From: Rodentibacter myodis
GTDB lineage: Bacteria > Pseudomonadota > Gammaproteobacteria > Enterobacterales > Pasteurellaceae
Direction of reading: 5' to 3'
DNA length: 64,000 bases
NCBI RefSeq assembly: GCF_001999305.1
Contig: NZ_MLHQ01000008.1
Span: forward strand, 62,001 to 126,000
Under the pieces are notes generated by a model. The model did not search any database. It was not told where the DNA came from and saw only the letters and a program-made list of their open reading frames with translations. Position numbers and translations under genes: made by a program. Below, piece after piece: positions 50,412 to 59,411 of the stretch; position 1 is the first letter of the stretch; every line of letters begins with the position of its first letter.

Positions 50412-50915
50412 TTACGGTTTATCATGATCAGTTCCTACTTCATAAACAATATCTCTCTTTTCAATATTTGAATAAAGATACAAACGTTTTCTAATAATAT
50501 ACTCCACAAGACTACGATAAAAATCTTGGATGATCTCCAATTCATCCTGCTTTTTATTCTTTAGAAAAATGTCAATTAGGCTGAGAAGAGTAGGACTAAA
50601 AACTACCTTTAAAATTTCATTATCTGAATAATAGTCCAGTGAAGGATATAGCCAATCTAATACAAGATCAGATTCAAAAGTAAAAAATTTATAGGGATTC
50701 CAAAGAATTTCTCTCAATAAGATACCCATTTCACCAAGTGTTAATTTATGTTCAGAACGGAAGGATTCCAAAGGGTTAGTGTTTATATAGCATCGATTAG
50801 AAAAAGTACGTTCCAAAAATGCTTCTAATTGGCTTTCTTGCTCTTTTAATAGAAATTTTTTTAATCTCCAGCGGAGATATAGGTAACGTAAACGTTGATA
50901 ATATGGCAATTTCAT
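50412..50915 (-). CDS. Hypothetical protein (167 aa)
   Basis: A basic N-terminal helix (YYQRLRYLYLRWRLKKFLLK) with mixed, mostly helical remainder (TLGEMGILLREILWNPYKFF, YYSDNEILKVVFSPTLLSLI). AT-rich compared with the surrounding replication genes. Together with the next gene it interrupts the usual DUF3158-ssb order, so it is probably cargo. Not recognised. Confidence 0.5.
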   Translation of the reverse strand: MKLPYYQRLRYLYLRWRLKKFLLKEQESQLEAFLERTFSNRCYINTNPLESFRSEHKLTLGEMGILLREILWNPYKFFTFESDLVLDWLYPSLDYYSDNEILKVVFSPTLLSLIDIFLKNKKQDELEIIQDFYRSLVEYIIRKRLYLYSNIEKRDIVYEVGTDHDKP

Positions 50916-50997
50916 GATTACCTCTACAAATAAACTTGATAGAGATGTTACTTATCAAAAAAATAAAAAACAACCATTAATCAAATACTTTATAAAA

Positions 50998-51555
50998 TTA
51001 AAAAATATTTCCTATTTTATTAATAAAAATAAGTAATTCAGGAATGCTTTGAAATATAGTGATTGATGTTGTAATGATGCCGATAATCACTGTACAACAT
51101 AACTTAAACTGATTTTTAGTATTTAAAGTTTGAATTTCTTGGGCGATTTGAAATACCAGTTCTGAAGAAGACTCATTCATTTTTACAAGCGCTCTCATCT
51201 TATTTCGCAAAGTGATAGGTAAGTCAGATAGAAATCCCATATTTTGATAACGTAGAGAAATTTTCCGTAAATAAGCTAACTTAGCTTCATCATTAAAATC
51301 ACTATCACCCTCTAATTCAACAAGTAACCCAAATAATGTGGTACAAACTTCATCATATTTAAGCTTAGTTTTAGCAATATAAATATCCAATGAGTCATCG
51401 TTAAAAAAATCTCTTAGCAATGCATTCCTAATGATTTTCTTCAACTCCGTCATACGGGCTTGTTGGTGATATTTATAAAATCCCCAGATTATCGCAAAAC
51501 CAATTAGATCAAACACAATCAGAAATGTGAGATTCATTTTATCAGGCTCAGACAT
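50998..51555 (-). CDS. Hypothetical membrane protein (185 aa)
   Basis: Two membrane segments at the ends (NLTFLIVFDLIGFAIIWGFY near 8-27, CTVIIGIITTSITIFQSI near 150-175) around a helical cytoplasmic domain. This layout occurs in membrane effectors of phage-defence or exclusion pairs, but no motif supports it. Partner candidate: 50412-50915. Confidence 0.5.
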   Translation of the reverse strand: MSEPDKMNLTFLIVFDLIGFAIIWGFYKYHQQARMTELKKIIRNALLRDFFNDDSLDIYIAKTKLKYDEVCTTLFGLLVELEGDSDFNDEAKLAYLRKISLRYQNMGFLSDLPITLRNKMRALVKMNESSSELVFQIAQEIQTLNTKNQFKLCCTVIIGIITTSITIFQSIPELLIFINKIGNIF

Positions 51556-51642
51556 AATTACTCCTTAAAAGTGATGCACTGCTATGTATTCGCACTTGAA
51601 AATATCACACTTCACTTAAATTATCATTGCCTTTTCCTCGTC

Positions 51643-51671
51643 AAAGGTAAGGGACTCGTTCCCTTACCTTT
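51643..51671. terminator. Strong hairpin upstream of the cargo pair
   Basis: AAAGGTAAGGGA / TCCCTTACCTTT, a perfect 12-bp stem with loop CTCGT. It lies between DUF3158 and the cargo genes and probably separates the two transcripts. Next to it TACAAGCAA occurs three times (51694, 51718, 51741). Confidence 0.65.
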
Positions 51672-51775
51672 AAGGGCCTTTTATTTAAACCTTTACAAGC
51701 AATGGATTTCAAAGGTTTACAAGCAATAATAAAAAGGCTCTACAAGCAACGGAAAAATCATAGGCATTAAGATTT

Positions 51776-52267
51776 TCACTCTCCGCCTTGAAATAACACA
51801 TCAATTTTTTCTATTTTTTCAGCACAATCTGACAACTGGCGCATAATCGAAGTCAGTATGGCAACTTGCATGTTGAGAACAAGACGCTCCTTTTCTATCT
51901 GCACCATAGACTTCCTTACCTCGTAGGAATAATGCGTATCTCCAACAATATTTTCCCACGCACTCTGTCCGCTTTTATTATTTCTTAAATTGCGCCAACG
52001 TAAATAAGCTGCCCCGGCACTACTTCCTGACGCATCACGATAAAGAAGAAGTGGAAGCGTCCCAACCAGGGTATCCGTGATATTTCGAACAAGCGTAGGG
52101 TAGTTAGCTGTCATTCCATCGCGAGCTGTACGAATTTGTGCCAGTAATAACTTAATTTCTTCAGCAGAAGATAATTCACCGAAAAAATTTCGCATAAGCC
52201 CATTAATATTATGCTTAGCGGCAAAATCACGATACATTGCTTCAGGAATTAATGTATGAATTTTCAT
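51776..52267 (-). CDS. DUF3158 family ICE protein
   Basis: A 163-aa protein (LIPEAMYRDFAAKHNINGLM, LLLYRDASGSSAGAAYLRWR-NLRNNKSG, ERLVLNMQVAILTSIMRQL). The block SG-A-YLRWRxxxxxxxGxxxW is typical of DUF3158, found between TIGR03761 and ssb in PFGI-1-type ICEs. Role unknown, presumably replication or transfer. Confidence 0.85.
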   Translation of the reverse strand: MKIHTLIPEAMYRDFAAKHNINGLMRNFFGELSSAEEIKLLLAQIRTARDGMTANYPTLVRNITDTLVGTLPLLLYRDASGSSAGAAYLRWRNLRNNKSGQSAWENIVGDTHYSYEVRKSMVQIEKERLVLNMQVAILTSIMRQLSDCAEKIEKIDVLFQGGE

Positions 52268-52282
52268 TATGATACATTGCTC

Positions 52283-53023
52283 CTAATCTAAAATTTCATC
52301 GTTATTAACCGCACTTGAGTGAATATTTGGTGCAAAACGTGCACGACGTGTTCCCTCTAAAATATCCTGCGGCAGTTCAAGTTTAAAGCGTTGTCGAGCT
52401 TCTTGATAACGAGGAGAATTATTACGTACATCTTGACGGGTAATTCCACTATGCCGATATGTGTCAATCACACCAAAACAACGACGCAATAAAATTGAGC
52501 CGGCTTCAAGCCATTCTCTAGCTTCAGATTTGGTCAATAATGCAATATAAGCAGCGGTCATCGTAGTTTTTGCCAACGTATCAAACTCACAGAGTAAATA
52601 AATCAATTTGTATGCTAACGGTGAATCTGCGTAAATTTGATAAATAGCCGGTTCAATATTAGTACAACGTTGAATATCAATGCCGTCAGGAAGCTGTTCG
52701 GCATGTATCGCGACTAAATTGGCAATGAGTTTTTTCATTTGCTCAGTATTATTGAGTACCATATTCTCAAACTCAATGAGATAATAATCGGCATAAGGAT
52801 CGTCATTTGCCGCATCTTTTTGTAGCTGAGAGAGTAGTGATAAACACCCGGGGATACTTAAAATACCGGGACGAACGATCTTTTTTCCCTCGCGAACAAC
52901 CGGACGCCCCTGCCACATTCTTGTCGCATATTGAGAATGCAACGTTAATGTAATTTCACTACGAAGTGCTCCTATTTGAGATGGCGTAGATTGTGGTTCA
53001 TAAGCTGTATTTTCTGAAGTCAT
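52283..53023 (-). CDS. TIGR03761 (PFL_4669) ICE protein
   Basis: A 246-aa protein with the family block LRSEITLTLHSQYATRMWQG, LSIPGCLSLLSQLQKDAAND, DPYADYYLIEFE and TRRARFAPNIHS near the end. Soluble, function unknown, fixed place after the STY4528-type gene. A Thr/Ser-rich start follows the 40-bp repeat array. Confidence 0.88.
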   Translation of the reverse strand: MTSENTAYEPQSTPSQIGALRSEITLTLHSQYATRMWQGRPVVREGKKIVRPGILSIPGCLSLLSQLQKDAANDDPYADYYLIEFENMVLNNTEQMKKLIANLVAIHAEQLPDGIDIQRCTNIEPAIYQIYADSPLAYKLIYLLCEFDTLAKTTMTAAYIALLTKSEAREWLEAGSILLRRCFGVIDTYRHSGITRQDVRNNSPRYQEARQRFKLELPQDILEGTRRARFAPNIHSSAVNNDEILD

Positions 53024-53060
53024 GTGTTACCTCTTCTTTATGTAAATGTCACGTTGTGAT

Positions 53061-53300
53061 TATTTTTTAAACTAACTGCCGCCACTGGTGGCACTTTGTC
53101 TATTTTTTGTACTAACTGCCGCCACTGGTGGCACTTTGTCTATTTTTTGTACTAACTGTTGCCACTGGCAACACTTTGTCTATTTTTTGTACTAACTGTT
53201 TCCACTGGCAACACTTTGTCTATTTTTTGTACTAACTGTTTCCACTGGAAACACTTTGTCTATTTTTTATACTAACTGTCATCATCGGTGACACTTAGGC
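53061..53300. repeat. Six 40-bp tandem repeats with co-varying palindromes (origin candidate)
   Basis: Six units of exactly 40 bases (53061, 53101, 53141, 53181, 53221, 53261), each beginning TATTTTTT and holding a 17-base inverted repeat around ACT (ATC in the last). The arms change together: TGTTGCC/GGCAACA, TGTTTCC/GGAAACA, TGCCGCC/GGTGGCA, TGTCATC/GGTGACA. Regular spacing beside a replication gene suggests iterons or an origin; paired changes mean the palindrome is under selection. Confidence 0.85.
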
Positions 53301-53320
53301 AATATTTAACCTGTCCCAGT

Positions 53321-54547
53321 CTACACACGCATCAGTCCGGCAAGTTTGCGAATAGCATCAAAATCAACGCCATCCTTCAACTGAGGGCGTTCAATTAAAC
53401 CGGGTAATACCCGTTTAGCACTGCCGGTTTCTCCGGCTTGAATGGTTGCTGTGTGACGATTCTTATTCAGCCAATACGGTTTAAATTCTCCACTGTTAGC
53501 GCGTTTTACTAAGTTAAATAAATAACCGGCAGGTTTTGCCACTTTGCCATCCTGAATACGTTGTTTTGCTTCAAAAATGACAGCTTGTAATGTGTCTTGA
53601 TCTAACTTCATCATCTCATTCGCAATAGACTGTTTTTCCAATGCGCTTAATTTGAATTGTGCCAATTCTGAATAAATAAATTCTGTATGTTTCGTTTTAG
53701 TACTAGTACTGTACTGAGTATTTATAGTACTAGTACTGTACTGTGTCCCTACCGAGTTCCTTAATGGAACTGAGCCTAAAATCAATGACTTATCATCATT
53801 TTCAGGACTGAGTTCCCTATTGGAACTTGGGTTATTTTTACTGAGTTCCATTTTGGAACTTGGTAAATTGTTCGTTTTTTGACTAAGTTCCGCTTCGGTT
53901 TTACTAAGTTCCCGAGTGGAACTCAGTAATTTTTGTTGTGTTTTTTCGATAGCTTGAGCCAAATTCGTCGGCAATGTTGCAGCCACTGGAGTTGCACTTT
54001 GTTGTTGACTAAAGGCTAAATAACGTTCACGGATAATTTCAATATGCGAGACTAAATGCCATAAGCTATCCGGACTTTGCACGACCTCATCAACAATAGA
54101 AAAGGCAACATCACGCAATATCGGATCGCGATGCTTTGTCATTTTTTCAACAAAACGAAGGTAATCATCATTAATCACTAAACTATCGGCAATACTAAAG
54201 GGTTCATCATTCATAACATACACATTACCCAATATTTGTCCGTGACTATTTCTGACTGTTTCACATAATGTTAACCATCGCGTTAAACGTAAGAGCATTA
54301 TCGTTTGGCTGACAACCTTACGCGATATCGGTTTTTGTTGATAACTTCGATCCGAAAGCCATAATGCCAAAGTATCGTAAGAAGGAAATATTGCCCCTTT
54401 AAACTGCATTGAATGCAACTTAATAAGTTGCCAAGCCATCTTTGCTCTTGAGGTTAAATACTTATCCATTAATAATCGAACCGGGACGGTTTCATGGCGG
54501 TTGCCAACAAACAGCAATCCTTGAAAGTCTTTATTTTCCGGTGACAT
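53321..54547 (-). CDS. STY4528 family pathogenicity-island replication protein
   Basis: A 408-aa protein. N-terminal winged-helix-like domain (FVGNRHETVPVRLLMDKYLT, RAKMAWQLIKLHSMQFKGAI, RKVVSQTIMLLRLTRWL). A low-complexity linker (about 195-290) repeats (S)SxxELS, and a C-terminal helical domain (LDQDTLQAVIFEAKQRIQDG, AGYLFNLVKRANSGEF) follows. Domain layout is that of an initiator; the DNA coding the linker carries five palindromes. The next genes toward tRNA-Lys are DUF2857, parB and dnaB. Confidence 0.87.
   Translation of the reverse strand: MSPENKDFQGLLFVGNRHETVPVRLLMDKYLTSRAKMAWQLIKLHSMQFKGAIFPSYDTLALWLSDRSYQQKPISRKVVSQTIMLLRLTRWLTLCETVRNSHGQILGNVYVMNDEPFSIADSLVINDDYLRFVEKMTKHRDPILRDVAFSIVDEVVQSPDSLWHLVSHIEIIRERYLAFSQQQSATPVAATLPTNLAQAIEKTQQKLLSSTRELSKTEAELSQKTNNLPSSKMELSKNNPSSNRELSPENDDKSLILGSVPLRNSVGTQYSTSTINTQYSTSTKTKHTEFIYSELAQFKLSALEKQSIANEMMKLDQDTLQAVIFEAKQRIQDGKVAKPAGYLFNLVKRANSGEFKPYWLNKNRHTATIQAGETGSAKRVLPGLIERPQLKDGVDFDAIRKLAGLMRV
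53699..53923. repeat. Palindromes and direct repeats inside the replication gene
   Basis: AGTTCC-N5-GGAACT occurs at 53755-53771, 53811-53827, 53844-53860 and 53907-53923, with a half-degenerate unit at 53886-53902. The N5 spacer differs each time. In addition an 18-base unit agtactagtactgtactg occurs at 53699 and 53726, 27 bases apart. They encode the repetitive linker of the protein. Confidence 0.85.
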
Positions 54548-54777
54548 TTTTTTACTCCATTTTTTGTGAGACTTTTTTATTGCGATATTGGAGCATTTTT
54601 ATATACTTACTATCGCTTTACAGGCTCTACAGTCTTTATAGTCTTCATCGTCACAACTTTGTACGACTATTGTTTAGCGTCGCTTACCGCTTAAACTTGC
54701 AGACTGTGAGCCAATAGACCATTGTTGTTGGTCTGTTTATACTTCCAATATTGAGATACAACTCATTCAACTAATTC

Positions 54778-54806
54778 AAAAAGCGAGTTTGTCAGGCTCG
54801 CTTTTT
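54778..54806. terminator. Terminator after the DUF2857 gene
   Basis: AAAAAGCGAG / CTCGCTTTTTT with a 9-nt loop, 12 bases past the stop at 54818 (minus); T runs on both strands. Confidence 0.85.
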
Positions 54807-54817
54807 TATTCTCAAAA

Positions 54818-55381
54818 TTACTTGCCCTCTTTCACCCAAGCAGAAACAAGACGCCAAACTTCCGTTAAACTAAGCTCGGTTTCTTCTGCGATATGCATCA
54901 ATAAATCAAGCCCTTCTGTTGAACGTTCAATTTCATTGGCTTCAATCGTGTGTCTATTTTCTTGCCAAAGCTGCCACACTTTTAATTCATCTTGTTCATC
55001 CGCATTTCTCTTACGACCGATATGTTCTTTGATACCTAATAGTTTTCGACGGGCAGACACTTCAGAGGAACTCCAACCAAATCGATTGCGTAGCATTTCG
55101 CCTGAAATCCCCAAATTTAAAGCCCGATCGATAGTATTGCGTTCTTGTGAATTAACGCGTACCGACTCAATTAAATTCCAAAAGACAGAATGGTTAATCT
55201 GAATAGAAGCAAATGAGCTACTGCTATCACAAAGCTCACAAATTTCTTCTGTCGTGAGGTTCATAATGGAAGCAAGCTCAGATTCATCAAATCCTAACTG
55301 ATAGCAATAATTCAGCTCACCGCGACGAATATGGGCAATAATTTCTGAAATCACGGCTTGATTTAAATTCGCATTAAGCAT
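54818..55381 (-). CDS. DUF2857 family ICE protein
   Basis: A 187-aa protein: QAVISEIIAHIRRGELNYCY, LGFDESELASIMNLTTEEIC, NLGISGEMLRNRFGWSSSEV-SARRKLLGI. The family, always next to ICE parB, has helix-turn-helix-like segments and may be regulatory. Overlaps the parB stop by eight bases. Confidence 0.88.
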   Translation of the reverse strand: MLNANLNQAVISEIIAHIRRGELNYCYQLGFDESELASIMNLTTEEICELCDSSSSFASIQINHSVFWNLIESVRVNSQERNTIDRALNLGISGEMLRNRFGWSSSEVSARRKLLGIKEHIGRKRNADEQDELKVWQLWQENRHTIEANEIERSTEGLDLLMHIAEETELSLTEVWRLVSAWVKEGK

Positions 55382-57134
55382 CTTGACCTCCGGTGTGCTG
55401 CATATTGATATAGCGATGTAAACGAATTAAACGGAATAAGCGAACCAACATTAAATCAGACATCGCACTCCCAATGAGATAATCCGAATTTAATAGATTA
55501 ATCTGTTGGACGGCTTGTGATTCCGTTGCCAATGCAGTTAATAAGTGGTAAATAAATAAAGTAAATTCAGGATATTCTTGTTCATCAAGGGGAAGCATAC
55601 GATAACTGTAATCAATCGGATCATGCTGAACATGTTCAACAAACGCGCCAAGTCCTACACTCTCTGCAATATCTAAAGCAAGTGAATAGGCTTCCATTTT
55701 ATGTTTGCGGTTCGGGTAAACTTTCCAAATATTGGTAATGGGTTGTTTACCGCAGTTTGCAAATTCCAATCCATTCAATGCTGCTTCTTCTTGACGTTGT
55801 TTTTCTGGATTTACTCCCGGTGTTAATCCTAAATCACTAAAGTGCTGCATAACCGATGAAGAAAAGTCATCATTAGCCAGTCCCAAATCCGGTAATGATG
55901 GAAGCTGACCCGCCGGCACAGAAGAAGCATCATCGGTGTTAATTTGAAATGATGTTGAAGGAGGTGGCGTATCTTCATCATCATTCTCAACAATGTCACG
56001 TGGTGATTTTTGTGCCAATTTTTTAGGTTCAGATGTCGTTACAGTTCGTCCTTCCGATTTAGATTGTTGTCCTCGAGCTTCTTCAGCCCGACTTTCACTA
56101 TCTTGTGTTCGCTGTAAAATCTCCGGTTGTTTTTCTATCAGTTTTTGGCGTTTTTGCTCGGCAAGATCGATCTCAAATTTAAAAGTTTCATAAGGGACTT
56201 GATAATTAAAGGCTTCGGTAATATTGCCGATCAGTTGATCTTGAAAATCATTCAGCACGAATTCATCCGGTTCTTCATCAAACCCGGTAAGCGAATGCAT
56301 CCAAACCACATCAAAGTCTTTATTCGTAGGATGGTCTTCGGAATGTTTTTCCCAGGAAAGCTGTGCGTTACGACGAATGGTTAGCAGTTTCTCAATCTGA
56401 GGTTTTCCCATCCCATTTAGGAGAATATTGGGAATATGCGGATATAAATACGTCAAACATTGTTCCATTCTAGCTATTATGGAATATGAAATTGGATAGC
56501 CATTCTCGCCCAATTTTTCAGAAAGCTTACGATGGGAAAAATACTCACCGTATTTTTTCTCATATAAATTCTTCACATCACGAATACCGAGAGCTTTCTC
56601 AATAAAAGAAAGATCACCACGAACATCATTTTCAGCCAAATGACCGATCAAGATATTCAGTTGTGAATTAATATCGTCCGCTTCCCCCTGCCAAGGCTTG
56701 AAAATACATTCAATCGACCAAAAACGACTTTCTTTAGTTTCTCTAAATAATTCGTTCAACGCTTGTAAACGGGTGTTTCCGCCATCTAAAATGGTGTAAA
56801 AATTATCGCCCGGACGTTGTGTGACATTCGGTGCGTGATCAAGTCCACGTGATTTTATGGACGCTTTAATATCCTCGTAAGCCGGATTTTTTGTACGACG
56901 CGGATTACCCTCATAAGGTCGAAGTTGATCCAATGTTATCGTAATTAAACGATTACCGCCCTGTGTGTTCATCTCCGTTGAAATAGATTGATAGGGATTT
57001 AAAGATTGGCTTTGCACCATCTTTTCATATTCCGGTGAATTGTTCATTATCGCCGGTGTAGATAATGCTGCCATCATTTGTTTGGCCCGCTCTTCTTTAT
57101 TTTTAGAAGGCGCAAAGGGATTTTTCATACTCAT
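55374..57134 (-). CDS. parB: PFGI-1-class ICE ParB-like partition protein
   Basis: A 586-aa protein. ParB/Srx core: ITLDQLRPYEGNPRRTKNPA, KSRGLDHAPNVTQRPGDNFY, TILDGGNTRLQAL. A helix-turn-helix region follows (HRKLSEKLGENGYPISYSII), then a long disordered stretch rich in Ser/Pro/Asp (about 330-430) and a C-terminal domain. Twice the size of chromosomal ParB, as usual for TIGR03764. Works with the adjacent ParA in element maintenance. Confidence 0.92.
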   Translation of the reverse strand: MSMKNPFAPSKNKEERAKQMMAALSTPAIMNNSPEYEKMVQSQSLNPYQSISTEMNTQGGNRLITITLDQLRPYEGNPRRTKNPAYEDIKASIKSRGLDHAPNVTQRPGDNFYTILDGGNTRLQALNELFRETKESRFWSIECIFKPWQGEADDINSQLNILIGHLAENDVRGDLSFIEKALGIRDVKNLYEKKYGEYFSHRKLSEKLGENGYPISYSIIARMEQCLTYLYPHIPNILLNGMGKPQIEKLLTIRRNAQLSWEKHSEDHPTNKDFDVVWMHSLTGFDEEPDEFVLNDFQDQLIGNITEAFNYQVPYETFKFEIDLAEQKRQKLIEKQPEILQRTQDSESRAEEARGQQSKSEGRTVTTSEPKKLAQKSPRDIVENDDEDTPPPSTSFQINTDDASSVPAGQLPSLPDLGLANDDFSSSVMQHFSDLGLTPGVNPEKQRQEEAALNGLEFANCGKQPITNIWKVYPNRKHKMEAYSLALDIAESVGLGAFVEHVQHDPIDYSYRMLPLDEQEYPEFTLFIYHLLTALATESQAVQQINLLNSDYLIGSAMSDLMLVRLFRLIRLHRYINMQHTGGQDA

Positions 57135-57138
57135 TTCA

Positions 57139-58515
57139 TCATCTCGCTAATCTTTCATATTCTTCGTCCGGGATATTCTCAAAAAGTGAGAACTCCCCCT
57201 TAAATTGGCTTAATACGGTACCAACCGGCCCATTACGCTGTTTCGCGATGATAATTTCTGCAATTCCCGGTCTTTCCGTATTATCGTTGTACACTTCATC
57301 CCGATAGATGAATAAAATCATATCGGCATCCTGCTCCAGAGAGCCTGAATCTCGTAAGTCTGATGAAATAGGACGCTTATCTGCACGTTGTTCTAAATTT
57401 CGATTTAACTGGGACAGGGCAATAATCGGGCAGCCAATTTCTTTTGCTAACTGTTTTAACTGCGTGGAAATACTGCTGATTTCTAAGTTCCGGTTCTTCC
57501 CATCTTTATAGGTCGGATCAGACATCAGCTGTAAATAATCAATAATGATCACTGACGGTACGCCATATTTCCGTACATTACGACGGACTTTCGTGCGCAG
57601 AAGCTGAGGAGTGAGATAGCTGTTATCGTCTAATAACAAACGATTTTTCCATTGATGTGCAATCAGTCCAAATGCATTGCCAATCCTTGTCCATTCCGTT
57701 TCATCAATTTGAATTGCTTGACGTATTCGCTGTAATGGGACTCGGGCAAGTGCTGCCAATAAACGTTGCATAATTTGTTCTGCCGGCATTTCAAGACTGT
57801 AATACTGAACTGTATTTTCTTCATTCTGTTCAAGTGCGGCTTTCAAAAAAGTGAGAGAAAGTGCGGTCTTTCCCATAGAAGGACGTGCAGCAAGTAAAAT
57901 TAAATCACCGGATTGGGAACCGGTAGTATTAATATCAAGACGATCAATACCAAATGAGGTACCGGTAACAGGAGAGAGTTTATTTTTACTCTCTTCCATT
58001 CTGTTTACTACGCGGGCTAATACCTCAGATAAATCAACATTCGTCTCTTTATCTGAACGGTTGAGTGTTAATTCAGTGAGTCGCTTCTCCGTATTTGAGA
58101 TCAATTCATCAAGTGATGTTTGTGAATTAACTTTTCCGGCTTCTTTTTTGAGTAAATCCCCTAATGCATAGAGCTGACGGGTTTGGCTGTCTGTTCGTAC
58201 AATCTTGGCATAAGCTTCAACATTAATTGCACTCGGCGTTTTTTGTGTGATTTCAGCCAAATAAGCAAGACCGCCACACTCCTCAAGCCAATTTTGTTGT
58301 TTTAATGCATGCTCTACCGTCACCATATCCGCCGGTTCATTATTCATAAGCAACTGACCTATGACTGTAAACATTAAGCGATGATGACCAAGATAGAAAT
58401 TATCTGCCGTCACAATAGAGCTTAATTCATCCCATTTGTTGTTATCCAAGAGCAATCCGCCTATAACGGATTGTTCTGCTTCAATATTACAAATAATGGA
58501 AGGTTGGTTATTCAT
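57139..58515 (-). CDS. dnaB: Replicative DNA helicase DnaB (ICE copy)
   Basis: A 458-aa protein. N-terminal domain (EAEQSVIGGLLLDNNKWDEL, EHALKQQNWLEECGGLAYLA), RecA-like motor with Walker A (GDLILLAARPSMGKTALSL), VIIIDYLQLMSD (Walker B) and IALSQLNRNLEQRADKRPIS-SDLRDSG...DADMILFIYRDE. Complete. Supplies the helicase for element replication, presumably loaded at the STY4528 origin. Confidence 0.94.
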   Translation of the reverse strand: MNNQPSIICNIEAEQSVIGGLLLDNNKWDELSSIVTADNFYLGHHRLMFTVIGQLLMNNEPADMVTVEHALKQQNWLEECGGLAYLAEITQKTPSAINVEAYAKIVRTDSQTRQLYALGDLLKKEAGKVNSQTSLDELISNTEKRLTELTLNRSDKETNVDLSEVLARVVNRMEESKNKLSPVTGTSFGIDRLDINTTGSQSGDLILLAARPSMGKTALSLTFLKAALEQNEENTVQYYSLEMPAEQIMQRLLAALARVPLQRIRQAIQIDETEWTRIGNAFGLIAHQWKNRLLLDDNSYLTPQLLRTKVRRNVRKYGVPSVIIIDYLQLMSDPTYKDGKNRNLEISSISTQLKQLAKEIGCPIIALSQLNRNLEQRADKRPISSDLRDSGSLEQDADMILFIYRDEVYNDNTERPGIAEIIIAKQRNGPVGTVLSQFKGEFSLFENIPDEEYERLAR

Positions 58516-58527
58516 CTTTCCCCTCCA

Positions 58528-59346
58528 TTAAAGTGCTTGGAATTTATCAATCCATTGAGGAAAAAGAGAAATGCAGAGTTGGCGAATATTCTCTTTTTCA
58601 TCCTTGTTATGACGATGAACGGGAAGGGCAAGACTAGCCGCTTCACGATAAGCGACACGCGCCGGAATCGCCAATTCAAGTAATTCCATATAAGCATCAT
58701 TACTTTCAGCAAAGAGCTTACGTAGGCTTTCTACAACAGATTTGGCATCGTTGGTTTTATCTAAACAGTTAATAACCGCTTTTAATTGGGGGAGTTTGAA
58801 ACCATGTTTGGTGAAGACTTGAAGTTGCTGATACAGACCGATTGTGCCACGAACAAATTCTCGAGCGGAAAGTAACTCAGGTTTGAGCGGAGAAATCACT
58901 AAGTCACTTGCTAATACGGACATATCAACCGTAATGCCCTTCGTTCCTCTCGTATCAACCAAAATTAAATCATAATTTTCTAAGGAGCGGACAAGGTCGT
59001 TAAAACGCAACATCCCATCTGGGGAATTACGTAAATGGGTTGTTATCGCATCGGTTGGATCGTTTGATTGGATAATATCGAGATTAGAATACTCTGTTTT
59101 TGAAATAACTTGATCGGGGTTTGTATTACTTTGAATAAGAAACTCAAAGAGTCCCTGTGGAGCTATATAATCTAAGGTATAGTAAGTAGATAAAGTCGGT
59201 TGAACATCTGTGTCAATCATCAGTGTACGCAAACCACAATCCGCACAAAATGCCCCGATATTGGCGACATTTGTTGATTTAGTTACTCCACCTTTAGTGG
59301 ACATTACAGTGACAATAAACGCTGAATTTGGAGATAAATTTTCCAT
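58528..59346 (-). CDS. parA: ParA family partition ATPase
   Basis: A 272-aa ATPase with deviant Walker A (MSTKGGVTKSTNVANIGAFC), Walker A'-like LMIDTDVQPTLSTYY and ILVDTRGTKGITVDMS. In PAPI-1/PFGI-1 ICEs this gene (soj) lies at the tRNA end and is needed to keep the excised element. Only 66 bases separate it from tRNA-Lys and no terminator or clear promoter is visible between, so it may be read through from the tRNA promoter. A weak AGAG site precedes the ATG. Confidence 0.92.
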   Translation of the reverse strand: MENLSPNSAFIVTVMSTKGGVTKSTNVANIGAFCADCGLRTLMIDTDVQPTLSTYYTLDYIAPQGLFEFLIQSNTNPDQVISKTEYSNLDIIQSNDPTDAITTHLRNSPDGMLRFNDLVRSLENYDLILVDTRGTKGITVDMSVLASDLVISPLKPELLSAREFVRGTIGLYQQLQVFTKHGFKLPQLKAVINCLDKTNDAKSVVESLRKLFAESNDAYMELLELAIPARVAYREAASLALPVHRHNKDEKENIRQLCISLFPQWIDKFQAL

Positions 59347-59411
59347 AGTTAAACTCTCTAGTTAAGAGCAAACTAATGAAAAGTCTAGGATAGGTAATTT
59401 AGGATAATAAA

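Noticed and set aside
53061-53300. CRISPR array
   Set aside because: The six 40-bp units are adjacent and nearly identical without unique spacers, and no cas genes are near; the VapD-like protein is only Cas2-fold.
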